Assembly (NCBI GenBank): GCA_963614875.1
Contig: CAVEFC010000009.1
Location: forward strand, 1-42,188
Reading direction: 5' to 3'
Source: CAG-841 sp963614875
GTDB taxonomy: Bacteria; Bacillota; Clostridia; Oscillospirales; CAG-272
Length of the DNA: 42,188 nucleotides
Both the position numbers and the translations under genes were made by a program. Below the pieces are notes generated by a model. That model worked only from the letters and a program-made list of their open reading frames with translations, was not told the origin of the DNA and ran no database searches. Below, in pieces: positions 7,116-16,004 of the stretch. Numbering within the stretch: position 1 is the stretch's first letter; each line of letters opens with the position of its first letter.

Positions 7116-8330
7116 ATGTTGAAAAAAGTTCTTTCTACGGTGCTCGCATTTGTTATGCTTGCGACGGCTTGTCTTCTTTTCGCTTCCTGCGGAGATAAGA
7201 CGAGCGATTTCAAAATAGGTGTTATCTGCCTTCACGACGAAACATCTACTTATGACCTCAACTTCATAAACGCAATTGAAGGCGCACAGAAGGCTCTCGG
7301 TCTTTCCGACGATCAGGTTATCATCGCAAAAAACATTCCCGAAAACAGCGCATGCCTTGACGCCGCAAAAGATCTTGTCGATCAGGGCTGCAAGGTTATA
7401 TTCGCAGACTCCTTCGGTCACGAATCCTTTATGATTCAGGCGGCAAAGGCTTATCCCGATGTTATGTTCTGTCATGCCACGGGTACAAAGGCTCACACGG
7501 AAAATCTCCCCAACTATTTCAACTCCTTTGCTTCCATATATGAAGGCAGATATCTCGCAGGCGTTGCGGCAGGCCTCAAGCTCAACGAGCTCAAAGAAGC
7601 AGGCAAGCTCAAGGGCGACGCTCCGAGACTCGGCTATGTAGGCGCCTTCACCTATGCGGAGGTTATCTCCGGCTATACGGCTTTCTATCTCGGCGCTAAA
7701 TCCGTATGCCCCGATGTCGTTATGGACGTTACGTTCACAGGCTCATGGTATGACGTTACAGCCGAGCAGCAGGCGGCAGAAAAGCTTATAAACGTTCAGA
7801 AGTGTGACCTTATCAGCCAGCACGCTGACTCAATGGGCGCTCCCGGTGCCTGCGAAGCAGCCGGCGTTCCGAACGTTTCGTATAACGGTTCCACGGAAAC
7901 ATCGTGCCCCAACACGTTCATCGTATCCTCCAAGATCAACTGGCAGCCCTATTTCGAGCTTATAATCAGAGCGGTAAAGGATGGCAACGGCACTATCCCC
8001 GTTGACTACACAGGCACTCTTTCCACAGGCTCCGTTGCTCTTACAACGCTCGGCAAGGTCGCTCCCGCGACAGGCACTCAGGCTAAGCTTGACGAAGTAA
8101 AAGCCAAGCTCGAAAGCGGCGAAATCAAGGTTTTCGATACAAGCACATTCACGGTAAAGGGCGAAAAGCTTACCACATATATGGCAGACGTTGACGACTA
8201 CGGCGATTACGCAGGCGATACGGAAGCTGTCAAGGACGGTTATTTCCACGAATCCGAATATCGTTCCGCTCCTTATTTCAATATTGAAATCGACGGAATC
8301 ACACTTCTCGACAGAAACTACGGCGGCTGA
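7116..8330 (+). CDS. BMP-family nucleoside-binding lipoprotein of an ABC importer
   Basis: A 404-residue precursor with a signal peptide and the lipobox LFASC, so the mature protein is anchored to the outer face of the membrane by a Cys near residue 24. The body matches the BMP/PnrA family, with FKIGVICLHDETSTYDLNF near the N-terminus, YEGRYLAGVAAGLK and KCDLISQHADSMGAP. Known members bind nucleosides. A GGAG site lies 8 bases before the ATG. It heads the importer genes and is followed by a hairpin with a U tract, which probably lets it be made in excess over the membrane parts. The substrate is inferred from xpt upstream and from the family. Confidence 0.92.
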   Translation: MLKKVLSTVLAFVMLATACLLFASCGDKTSDFKIGVICLHDETSTYDLNFINAIEGAQKALGLSDDQVIIAKNIPENSACLDAAKDLVDQGCKVIFADSFGHESFMIQAAKAYPDVMFCHATGTKAHTENLPNYFNSFASIYEGRYLAGVAAGLKLNELKEAGKLKGDAPRLGYVGAFTYAEVISGYTAFYLGAKSVCPDVVMDVTFTGSWYDVTAEQQAAEKLINVQKCDLISQHADSMGAPGACEAAGVPNVSYNGSTETSCPNTFIVSSKINWQPYFELIIRAVKDGNGTIPVDYTGTLSTGSVALTTLGKVAPATGTQAKLDEVKAKLESGEIKVFDTSTFTVKGEKLTTYMADVDDYGDYAGDTEAVKDGYFHESEYRSAPYFNIEIDGITLLDRNYGG

Positions 8331-8353
8331 TATAAATTCAGTACGTCAGGAAT

Positions 8354-8394
8354 GTATAAAGGCGGAGCAGCTCTCCGCCTTATACTTCTTTTTT
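8354..8394 (+). terminator. Internal terminator-like hairpin after the binding protein gene
   Basis: GGCGGAG (8361-8367) pairs with CTCCGCC (8373-8379). The stem is extended by TATAA/TTATA with one bulged A and is followed by TTCTTTTTT. Partial termination here would lower expression of the ATPase and permease genes relative to the binding protein. Confidence 0.75.
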
Positions 8395-8456
8395 ACAGAC
8401 ATATTTGGCAATCCTGAAATTGCCGTTTTTCCTATTTTTATTTCGGAGGTTACCGC

Positions 8457-10016
8457 GTGAACAATGAAGTTGCGATAGAATTGCGTCATATCTCGAAAAG
8501 GTTCGGCACAATACAAGCCAACCGTGACGTAGATATGACGATTTACAAGGGGGAGATACTTGCCGTTCTCGGAGAAAACGGCAGCGGAAAAACAACCCTT
8601 ATGAATATGATTGCCGGAATTTATTATCCGGATTCTGGTCACATAATAGTAAACGGAGAGGAAGCCGTCATAAAATCTCCCAAGGACGCTTTCAATTACA
8701 AAATAGGTATGATACATCAGCATTTCAAGCTTGTTGACGTATTTACCGCAAGCGAAAATATAATCCTCGGCGTAAACGACAAAAGCAAATACAGGCTCAG
8801 CGACGTAAATCAGAAGGTTGCCGCAATAGCCGAAAGATACGGCTTTACGATAAACCCCAAAAAGAAAGTCCACGAAATGTCGGTTTCCGAAAAACAGACG
8901 GTGGAAATCATAAAAGTGCTTTACAGAGGCGCGGACATACTCATCCTCGACGAGCCTACGGCGGTTCTCGCTCCTCAGGAAGCCGAAAAGCTTTTCGCCG
9001 TTCTCAGAAAAATGAAGGAAGACGGAAAGTCGATAATCATCATCACGCATAAAATGCATGAGGTTCTCTCCATATCGGACAGGGTTGCCGTTCTCCGCAA
9101 GGGCGAGCATATCGCCACCGTTGTCACGTCGGAAACCTCCGAAGCCGAGCTTACCGAAATGATGGTAGGAAAAAAGGTAAGTCTGAACATAAACAGACCC
9201 GAACCCAAAAATCCCTGCGACAGAATCATCGTTTCTCATCTGTGCGCAAAAAATGCCGACGGACTCAGAGTGCTTGACGATGTTTCCTTCGTTGCAAAAT
9301 CCGGCGAAATTCTCGGCATAGCGGGTATAGCCGGAAGCGGTCAGAGAGAGCTTCTCGAATCTATAGCCGGTCTTTACCACGTCGAATCGGGCGAGATATC
9401 GTATAACAATCCCTCGACCGGAGAAAAGGAAAATCTCCGCGACAAAACTCCGCTTCAGATACGCGATCTCGGCGTAAGACTTTCGTTTGTCCCCGAAGAC
9501 AGACTCGGCATGGGACTTGTCGGCAATATGGGCATAACCGACAATATGATGCTCCGCAGCTACACAAAGGGCAAATCCGTATTTCTGGACAGAACCCCTC
9601 CGAAAAATCTTGCAAAGGATATAATCAAAAGTCTTGAAGTCGTCACTCCCGACGAAGAAACGCCGGTACGACGTCTTTCCGGAGGAAACGTACAGAAGGT
9701 GCTTGTCGGACGCGAAATTGCCGCGGCGCCGTCGGTGCTTATGGCAGCCTACCCCGTAAGAGGACTTGATATAAATTCATCGTATCTTATATACAATCTT
9801 CTCACAAAACAAAAGGAAAACGGCGTTGCCGTCATATTTGTGGGAGAAGATCTTGACGTGCTTATAGAGCTTTGCGACAGAATTATTGTCATAAACGGCG
9901 GAAAGATCACGGGAACGGTTGACGGAAGAACGGCGCAAAAAGAAGAGATAGGACTTCTTATGACAAAGCACTCTTCACAGACTCTGAGCGAGGAGGAAAC
10001 AGGCGATGCAGAATAA
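8457..10016 (+). CDS. ABC importer ATPase with two nucleotide-binding domains (nucleoside/sugar type)
   Basis: A 519-residue protein with two fused ABC domains, as in the nucleoside (NupA/YufO-like) and ribose importers. Domain 1 has Walker A GENGSGKTT near residue 38, an altered signature MSVSEKQTVEI and Walker B ILILDEPTAVL. Domain 2 has a degenerate Walker A, GIAGSGQRELL, a clean signature LSGGNVQK and AAYPVRGLD in place of the usual DEPT motif; both are family traits. Translation starts at GTG 8457 with GGAGG 7 bases upstream. The end overlaps the first permease gene by 11 bases. Confidence 0.95.
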   Translation: MNNEVAIELRHISKRFGTIQANRDVDMTIYKGEILAVLGENGSGKTTLMNMIAGIYYPDSGHIIVNGEEAVIKSPKDAFNYKIGMIHQHFKLVDVFTASENIILGVNDKSKYRLSDVNQKVAAIAERYGFTINPKKKVHEMSVSEKQTVEIIKVLYRGADILILDEPTAVLAPQEAEKLFAVLRKMKEDGKSIIIITHKMHEVLSISDRVAVLRKGEHIATVVTSETSEAELTEMMVGKKVSLNINRPEPKNPCDRIIVSHLCAKNADGLRVLDDVSFVAKSGEILGIAGIAGSGQRELLESIAGLYHVESGEISYNNPSTGEKENLRDKTPLQIRDLGVRLSFVPEDRLGMGLVGNMGITDNMMLRSYTKGKSVFLDRTPPKNLAKDIIKSLEVVTPDEETPVRRLSGGNVQKVLVGREIAAAPSVLMAAYPVRGLDINSSYLIYNLLTKQKENGVAVIFVGEDLDVLIELCDRIIVINGGKITGTVDGRTAQKEEIGLLMTKHSSQTLSEEETGDAE

Positions 10017-11103
10017 TGACAAAGCAAAGCGCGAACCGCTTTTTCATATAGTAAAGCGGAACGGCGTTTCAATAAAAGAATCCGTAATGGTGAGGGTTAT
10101 TGCTATCGCGGCGGCACTTGTCGTTGCCGGTATAGTAAGCTTTCTCATTACAAAGAAAAGCCCTCTTGCAATATACAAGCAGATGTTTCTCGGCGTTTTC
10201 GGTTCTTCTCACCGGATTATGAAAACGCTTAAAAACCTTGCCATACTGCTTTGCATTTCGCTTGCGGTAACGCCCGCATTCAAAATGAAGTTCTGGAACT
10301 GCGGCGCAGAAGGTCAGGCGCTCATAGGCGGACTTGCCTGCGCTTCGTGTATGTTCTATCTCGGAGGAAGCGTTCCGAAGTGGCTGCTTATAATCATAAT
10401 GACAGCCGCAAGCCTTATGGCAGGCGCAATATGGGCGGTTATTCCCGCGCTTTTCAAAGCCAAATGGAACACAAACGAAACGCTTTTCACCCTTATGATG
10501 AACTACGTTGCGACCTCTCTTGTGGCATTTTTCATAAAATGCTGGGCAAAGGACGGCTCCGGAATTCTCCGCCCCATGACCGAATACGGACTTCCCGTTA
10601 TCGCGGGAAACGATTCCCTGCTTGCGATAATAGTCGTCGCCATACTTACGGTAGTCGTTTATATTTATCTTAAATACTCAAAACACGGATATGAAATCGC
10701 CGTTGTCGGCGGAAGCGAAAACACCGCAAAATACATAGGAATAAACGTAAAGAAGGTCATAATCCGCACAATGATACTTTCCGGCGCGATATGCGGTCTG
10801 TGCGGACTTCTCCTTGTCGGAGGCATTGACAAGACAATAAGCACGGAAACCATCGGCGGACAGGGCTTTACAGCCATAATGGTATCGTGGCTCGGAAAAT
10901 TCAATCCCGTGTATATGATACTTACCTCTTTCCTTATAGTTTTCCTTCAGGTCGGTACAAATCAGGTTTCCACATCCTTCAGAATAGACACTTCCCTTGC
11001 CGATATTATAACGGCAATCGTGCTTTTCTTCATAATCGGATGTGAATTCTTCATAAACTACAAGCTGAAATTCCGTCAGAAAGAAAAGGAGGAGAAAAAC
11101 TGA
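10006..11103 (+). CDS. ABC importer permease 1 (BMP/nucleoside type)
   Basis: A 365-residue integral membrane protein with about nine to ten hydrophobic segments. The N-terminus has one helix (VIAIAAALVVAGIVSFLI) before the core. The family mark is the loop FKMKFWNCGAEGQALIGGLA, typical of branched-chain/ribose/nucleoside permeases of this superfamily. It pairs with the next gene to form the membrane channel. The ATG lies within the end of the ATPase gene after AGGAGG, so translation is coupled. Confidence 0.92.
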   Translation: MQNNDKAKREPLFHIVKRNGVSIKESVMVRVIAIAAALVVAGIVSFLITKKSPLAIYKQMFLGVFGSSHRIMKTLKNLAILLCISLAVTPAFKMKFWNCGAEGQALIGGLACASCMFYLGGSVPKWLLIIIMTAASLMAGAIWAVIPALFKAKWNTNETLFTLMMNYVATSLVAFFIKCWAKDGSGILRPMTEYGLPVIAGNDSLLAIIVVAILTVVVYIYLKYSKHGYEIAVVGGSENTAKYIGINVKKVIIRTMILSGAICGLCGLLLVGGIDKTISTETIGGQGFTAIMVSWLGKFNPVYMILTSFLIVFLQVGTNQVSTSFRIDTSLADIITAIVLFFIIGCEFFINYKLKFRQKEKEEKN

Positions 11104-11104
11104 T

Positions 11105-12106
11105 ATGCTTACATTTCTTACTCAGGCCGTAAGAATCGGTATGACGCTTCTTTTCGGTTCAACCGGAGAAACAATAACGGAAAAATCCGGCCATCTCAAC
11201 CTCGGCGTTCCGGGCGTAATGTGTATCGGCGCCGCCTTCGGATGCGTTTCCGAAACGATGTATATACAAAGCGTCGGTCCTCTTACCGACGGAAGATCGT
11301 TTTTCGTTTATCTTCTTGCCGTTCTTATTCCGATACTTTCGGCAATAATCGGCGGAGCGCTCGCAGGACTTCTTTACAGCGTCCTTACGGTAACGCTCAG
11401 AGCAAATCAGAACGTGACAGGTCTTGCCCTTACAACCTTCGGCGTAGGACTTTCCAAGCTTATGATAACATCGGTTCAGAAAAAGATCATTGCCGCATCA
11501 AACGACGGCGTAAACATAAGCTTTACGCAGGCAAGCAAATATTTCACAAAATCACTTCCCTTTGCAAGCAATCTCGGCTGGTTCGGAAGGCTTTTCTTCT
11601 CATACGGAATAATGATTTATATCGCGATTGCGATAGCGATCATCTCCTCATATGTGCTTACCAGAACGCGTCTGGGACTTTATCTCCGTTCCGTAGGTGA
11701 AAATCCCGCCACAGCGGACGCGGCGGGAATAAACGTATCGGCTTACAGATACGGCGCGACCTGCATAGGCTGCGCGATATCGGCGCTCGGCGGTCTTACG
11801 TTTATAATGGACAACCTCAACGGCAACTGGGAATACGTCATAGACGCTATGGGCTGGCTTTCCGTCGCACTTGTTATATTTACCGTATGGAAGCCCGACA
11901 TAGGAATTCTCGGTTCTATAATCTTCGGCGGACTTTATATAGCCGCAAGCTATATAAACGGCATCGGTCTTGCAGAAAAAGAGCTTTTCAAAATACTGCC
12001 CTATTTTGTAACCGTTGTTGTTCTTATAATAACAAGCATCAGAAACAAGAGAGAAAATCAGCCTCCGGCAGGACTCGGAGCAAATTATTTCAGAGAGGAC
12101 AGATAA
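11105..12106 (+). CDS. ABC importer permease 2 (BMP/nucleoside type)
   Basis: A 333-residue membrane protein with many hydrophobic helices and the family loop ITEKSGHLNLGVPGVMCIGA near the N-terminus. It also has RSVGENPATADAAGINV, a cytoplasmic coupling segment typical of these permeases. It starts one base after the stop codon of permease 1. It should form a heterodimer with that protein and receive substrate from the 7116-8330 lipoprotein. Confidence 0.93.
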   Translation: MLTFLTQAVRIGMTLLFGSTGETITEKSGHLNLGVPGVMCIGAAFGCVSETMYIQSVGPLTDGRSFFVYLLAVLIPILSAIIGGALAGLLYSVLTVTLRANQNVTGLALTTFGVGLSKLMITSVQKKIIAASNDGVNISFTQASKYFTKSLPFASNLGWFGRLFFSYGIMIYIAIAIAIISSYVLTRTRLGLYLRSVGENPATADAAGINVSAYRYGATCIGCAISALGGLTFIMDNLNGNWEYVIDAMGWLSVALVIFTVWKPDIGILGSIIFGGLYIAASYINGIGLAEKELFKILPYFVTVVVLIITSIRNKRENQPPAGLGANYFREDR

Positions 12107-12109
12107 CCG

Positions 12110-12727
12110 ATGATTAAGCTGGAAAGAACAGATGTAATGAATCTCGAAAACGCGATCAGAGGTGCAAGAAATCCTATGAACAGCTGGGCGAGAAGCGACA
12201 GCTACACCGATGATAACGGCGTTTTCACGCTCGGAGCAAACGATCTTGACCTTGCAAAACGTCTTTGCAGCGCCGGCAGCGATCACAGAAAGTTTATCCG
12301 TCAGATATTCGTTTCGGTTGATATCACAGCGCCGCTTTACTGGTGGAAAGAATTTGACACATATAAAGTCGGCACGGTTGCAAATTCGACAAGCACGATG
12401 CATAAAATACATTCAAAGCCCATCGAACGCGAGGATTTTTCATGGGATCACACCGTTCCGGAAATGCTCCCCGTTCTTGACGGCTTCATAGCAAATATAG
12501 AAGCTCTCAGAAAAAAATATCTTGAAACGCAGGATAAATCGTACTGGTACACGGTAATACAGCTTCTGCCCGAAAGCTATAATCAGATGCGCACCGTGAC
12601 GCTGAATTATGAAGTGCTGACAAACATTTATAATTCGCGCAAAGCGCACAAGCTTGACGAATGGCACACCTTCTGCGACTGGATAAAAAAGCTCCCATAT
12701 GCAAGCGAGCTTATCACAAAAGACTGA
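12110..12727 (+). CDS. ThyX-like protein lacking the catalytic signature, function unknown
   Basis: A 205-residue soluble protein starting 3 bases after the permease 2 stop, so it belongs to the importer operon. Several stretches line up in order with flavin-dependent thymidylate synthase ThyX as I remember it. These are an N-terminal AIRGAR, DLAKRLCSAGSDHRKF (ThyX: a helix ending HGHETPFEH), then FVSVDITAPLYWWKEF (ThyX: FxxxVKAPIFVxRQWF), and near the end LPESYNQMRTVTLNYEVL followed by R and DEW. Where ThyX has RHRxxSxNExSgRYS, this protein has DTYKVGTVANSTSTMHK, so the residues that bind FAD and dUMP are changed. The fold is therefore inferred to be ThyX-like, while activity is doubtful. 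I recall similar proteins in phages and clostridia annotated as hypothetical. Confidence 0.6.
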   Translation: MIKLERTDVMNLENAIRGARNPMNSWARSDSYTDDNGVFTLGANDLDLAKRLCSAGSDHRKFIRQIFVSVDITAPLYWWKEFDTYKVGTVANSTSTMHKIHSKPIEREDFSWDHTVPEMLPVLDGFIANIEALRKKYLETQDKSYWYTVIQLLPESYNQMRTVTLNYEVLTNIYNSRKAHKLDEWHTFCDWIKKLPYASELITKD

Positions 12728-12734
12728 CAGACAC

Positions 12735-12767
12735 AAAAAAACGCACGGCAATCGCCGTGCGTTTTTT
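12735..12767. terminator. Bidirectional terminator between importer operon and minus-strand lipoprotein
   Basis: ACGCACGGC (12741-12749), loop AATC, GCCGTGCGT (12754-12762), with six A before and T run after. It serves the plus-strand importer operon and the minus-strand pyrG operon, which converge here. Confidence 0.93.
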
Positions 12768-12778
12768 GTTTGCTTTAT

Positions 12779-14710
12779 TTATTTTCCGAGCTGCTTTTTG
12801 AGGTCTTTTGCAACATTGCGGCTGCGCTCCTGCGCGCCTTTCCAGTTCATATGCCAAGCGGAATCGTAGAAATATTCATCAGGATAAATGCAATCCTTGT
12901 AATCGGAAATAACCGTTATGCCGAGCTCTTTTATTTTGTTTGTATATTCTTCAATTGTCTTGTCGGTCACTTTGCTTTCTTCCATTCCGGTTTTCTGCAT
13001 TGCGGCATAAGTGAAATAAACCGAGCAACCCTTTTCGCCCAGCTTTTTCACAAGCGCCGTCATTTCTTCTTTTGCATCAACACTATAACCGAAATTGTAA
13101 GAATAAATATTTTTATCCCACTTCCTGTTTGCTTCATCAAGCCCATCGCCGTATTTACTCGAATTTGTATTGAAAGTTCCATATGTTGTAAATGAGGCTT
13201 TTGCAAGAGTTTCTGTAAATGTCGAAAACTTGCTGATCAAATTCGTGTACAAAGAGCGGTCAATATATCTGAGGAAGGAGTAGTCATTCTGACGGAATTG
13301 CCACATACGCACATCTGAGGGTCCACAAACATCGCGATTTCCCAATGTGAATGTTCCGGGCTCGGGCGACCAAAGAAGAATATCGCCTTCGCCCATAAAA
13401 TCTTCAATTATATCGAAGTAAAGAAGTGCGCTGACATTTGCGTTTTCGCCGAAGTTGATTATCTCGTATTCTCCATTGAGTGCTTTTTCTATAATCTCGC
13501 TGTCATATCCGAGGTAAGAACCCGATCCGCCGACAATCACTATCTTCTTTTTGTCTTTCGCCCAAACAAGCCTATCTAACTTTTTCTCGCCCCATCTTGT
13601 TGTCCAATCATTATACAAATTATGAGTTCCGTTTACATAGAAATTTTTGAAATTGTCACAGCCTTCAAAGCTTTCTTCGCTTATGCCGGGAGTACTACTG
13701 ATCCACCATCCGCTTCCTTCGTCTTCCTCGGATTCAAACGAGCCGTCAAACACAACAACTGTTTCAAGGTTCTGACAGTTATTGAACGCGCCGGAAGAAA
13801 CGTTTTTAACCGTTTTTGCGATGATAACTTTCTTCATATCCGCGTTTTTGAATGCTCCGGAGATTATCTTTGTAACGGTTGCGCCGCCGAGCGTTTCGGG
13901 AATACAAACGATTTCATCGTTTCCGGTATATCCGGTTATATGAGCCTCGCCGTTTTTGATTTCATATCTGAAAAGCGATTCGTCCGTATTCTTCTGCCAT
14001 ACGCACCAAAGATCGAGAACAGCCTTTCCCTGCGCGTCCGCTCTGCCGCCGAGAGAAACCGCCGTGCCGGATCCGTCTTCTTTTGTGTTGTACTCAACAA
14101 GAGTATATCCGTCGCGGACAAAATATTCTTTTTCGGGAAGCGTGTTCGGATTGTGAAATCCGGTAAGCGCGTAAGTTGCTTCATATGTGTTTCCGCCGGA
14201 GGACGATTTGCCCTCGCCTGCGTGGTAAACTATCTTCATTGAAGTGTTTACATATATTTTCGTTTCGGCAGAGGCGTCAAATTCATAGGTCAGATCCGAG
14301 GAAACCTTCTTTGAAGCGTCGTTTACAATGGCATTGCCTTCGGAAATACCGTCGAATATAAAGCCGTCGCGCATTTCAACGGTGATTTTAACCGTCTGTT
14401 TCGAACCTACGCCTTTTTTGACTTCCGTCTTTACCGTGCAGGTTTCGGCATTGTAGTTCAGCGTTACGAAATCGCCGACCTTTTCACATTCAAGATCGTA
14501 GATTTCATCTTCCACGGGTATGATTACCTCGCCTGCCGTCGTTGTGGTTTCCGAAGTCGTCTGCGAAGCGGAGGTCGTGCCTGCCGCGGTCGTCGTTGTC
14601 GCAACGGTCGAACCCGAAGTCGTGCTTGTTTCGTCGCCTCCCTGCTTTGCACAGGATGCCGCGATGATACAAAACGAAATCGCCATAATAAGCGCAAGTA
14701 TTTTCTTCAT
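12779..14710 (-). CDS. Large lipoprotein with Thr-rich linker, InlB-type repeat, BspA-like LRR and SGNH-like domain
   Basis: About 643 residues. A signal peptide with lipobox IAASC is followed by a Thr/Ser-rich linker of some 45 residues. After a beta region comes a Listeria-Bacteroides type repeat (YTLVEYNTKEDGSGTAVSLG). A short run of BspA-type leucine-rich repeats follows (IPETLGGATVTKIISGAF, VSSGAFNNCQNLETVVV). The C-terminal half looks like an SGNH/DltD-like hydrolase: IVIVGGSGSYLGYDSE holds the candidate nucleophile Ser, GDILLWSPEP follows, and FYDSAWHMNWKG holds the candidate Asp and His. This points to a cell-surface enzyme, perhaps an esterase on glycans, which is inference. Start: ATG 14710 has AGGAG 7 bases upstream; 14713 is an alternative. 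It is the last gene after purA, 11 bases away. Confidence 0.8.
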   Translation of the reverse strand: MKKILALIMAISFCIIAASCAKQGGDETSTTSGSTVATTTTAAGTTSASQTTSETTTTAGEVIIPVEDEIYDLECEKVGDFVTLNYNAETCTVKTEVKKGVGSKQTVKITVEMRDGFIFDGISEGNAIVNDASKKVSSDLTYEFDASAETKIYVNTSMKIVYHAGEGKSSSGGNTYEATYALTGFHNPNTLPEKEYFVRDGYTLVEYNTKEDGSGTAVSLGGRADAQGKAVLDLWCVWQKNTDESLFRYEIKNGEAHITGYTGNDEIVCIPETLGGATVTKIISGAFKNADMKKVIIAKTVKNVSSGAFNNCQNLETVVVFDGSFESEEDEGSGWWISSTPGISEESFEGCDNFKNFYVNGTHNLYNDWTTRWGEKKLDRLVWAKDKKKIVIVGGSGSYLGYDSEIIEKALNGEYEIINFGENANVSALLYFDIIEDFMGEGDILLWSPEPGTFTLGNRDVCGPSDVRMWQFRQNDYSFLRYIDRSLYTNLISKFSTFTETLAKASFTTYGTFNTNSSKYGDGLDEANRKWDKNIYSYNFGYSVDAKEEMTALVKKLGEKGCSVYFTYAAMQKTGMEESKVTDKTIEEYTNKIKELGITVISDYKDCIYPDEYFYDSAWHMNWKGAQERSRNVAKDLKKQLGK

Positions 14711-14721
14711 CATTTTACTCC

Positions 14722-15993
14722 TCACATTTCAAAATATTCATCTCTGCCCGCGCCGACAGAAACATATTTGATTTTGCAATTTGTCATCTTCTGAATGTAA
14801 AGTATATAATCCTTAGCAGCCTGCGGAAGCTCGTCGAAGCTTCTGCAACCGCTGATGTCCTCCTTCCAGCCGGGCATATATTCATAAACCGGCTTTGCTT
14901 CTTCAAGCGCCTTTCCGGACGGGAAAACATCGGTTATTTTTCCGTAAACGTCGTATTTTACGCATACGGGAATCCTGTCGAGATACGAAAGGACATCGAG
15001 CTTTGTCATCGCGATTTCATCTGCGCCCTGCATAAGAATTCCGTACTTCGATGCGGGAATATCAAATCCGCCGACTCTTCTCGGTCTGCCGGTTGCCGCG
15101 CCGTATTCACTGCCGGCGTCACGCAGAGCCTTGCCCTCTTCGCCGAAAAGCTCGCAAGTAAACGGTCCTTCGCCCACGCAGCTTGAATATGCCTTCATTA
15201 TGCCGACAACCTTGTCAAGCTTCTTTGAAGGAATTCCCGCGCCGATCGGAGCATATGCGGATATCGTTGACGAAGCCGATGTATAAGGGTAAATGCCGAA
15301 ATCGATATCGCGGAGCGCGCCGAGCTGTGCTTCAAACATTACGCTTTTGCCGCCTGCGATTGCGTTTTCAAGATATTCCGTCGTATTGCAGATATAATCT
15401 CTGAAAGGAAGACCGAATTTTTCAAGCCATGCAATCATATCGTCCGCCGATATGGGCTCGTGACCGTAGCCCTTTTCGATTGTGAGATTTTTCCACTCAA
15501 CTATTGCTGGCAGACGTTTTTTCGTATCCTCCATATGAAGCAGATCGCCCATACGGAGAGTTTTTTTCATATATTTGTCGGCATAGACGGGAGAAATACC
15601 GCGCCTGGTCGAGCCGAACTTTGCATCTCCGAGTCTGTCCTCTTCAAGACAGTCGAGAAGCTTGTGATAAGGCATACAGATAGTTGCTCTGTCGCTTATT
15701 TTAAGATGCTCCGGAGTAATTTCTATTCCCGCGTCGCGCAGACGCTGTACCTCTCCGAAAAGATGTTCAACGTCTATAACCATTCCGGGCCCCATAACGT
15801 TTACCGTTTCGTCGCGGAGTATTCCCGAAGGAAGCAGATTGAGAATGAATTTGCCCTTTTCGTTTACAACGGTATGACCTGCATTGTTTCCGCCCTGATA
15901 TCTTGAAACTATATCATACTTTCCGCTGAGCAAATCGACCATTCGTCCCTTGCCTTCGTCTCCCCAGTTAATTCCCACAATTGCCGTAAGCAT
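14722..15993 (-). CDS. purA: Adenylosuccinate synthetase
   Basis: Joins IMP and aspartate with GTP to make adenylosuccinate, the first step from IMP to AMP. The protein is 423 residues. The N-terminal GTP and IMP sites read INWGDEGKGRMVDLLS and GGNNAGHTVV, followed by MGPGMVIDVEHL. GAATGRPRRVGGFD and MTKLDVLSYLDRIPVC are the later conserved blocks. Some positions differ from the usual pattern: GKGR for GKGK, and FEAQLGALRDIDFGIYPYTS where most PurA have FEGAQGTLLDIDHGTYPxVTS, so it belongs to a divergent branch. GAGG lies about 9 bases before the ATG. It follows purB by 11 bases in the pyrG-purB-purA operon. Confidence 0.94.
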   Translation of the reverse strand: MLTAIVGINWGDEGKGRMVDLLSGKYDIVSRYQGGNNAGHTVVNEKGKFILNLLPSGILRDETVNVMGPGMVIDVEHLFGEVQRLRDAGIEITPEHLKISDRATICMPYHKLLDCLEEDRLGDAKFGSTRRGISPVYADKYMKKTLRMGDLLHMEDTKKRLPAIVEWKNLTIEKGYGHEPISADDMIAWLEKFGLPFRDYICNTTEYLENAIAGGKSVMFEAQLGALRDIDFGIYPYTSASSTISAYAPIGAGIPSKKLDKVVGIMKAYSSCVGEGPFTCELFGEEGKALRDAGSEYGAATGRPRRVGGFDIPASKYGILMQGADEIAMTKLDVLSYLDRIPVCVKYDVYGKITDVFPSGKALEEAKPVYEYMPGWKEDISGCRSFDELPQAAKDYILYIQKMTNCKIKYVSVGAGRDEYFEM

Positions 15994-16004
15994 TTTTCTT
16001 TACC

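Noticed and set aside
8346..9380. 344-codon minus-strand frame opposite the importer ATPase
   Set aside because: Antisense shadow of a clear ABC ATPase; its sequence is low in family features and rich in Phe/Tyr.
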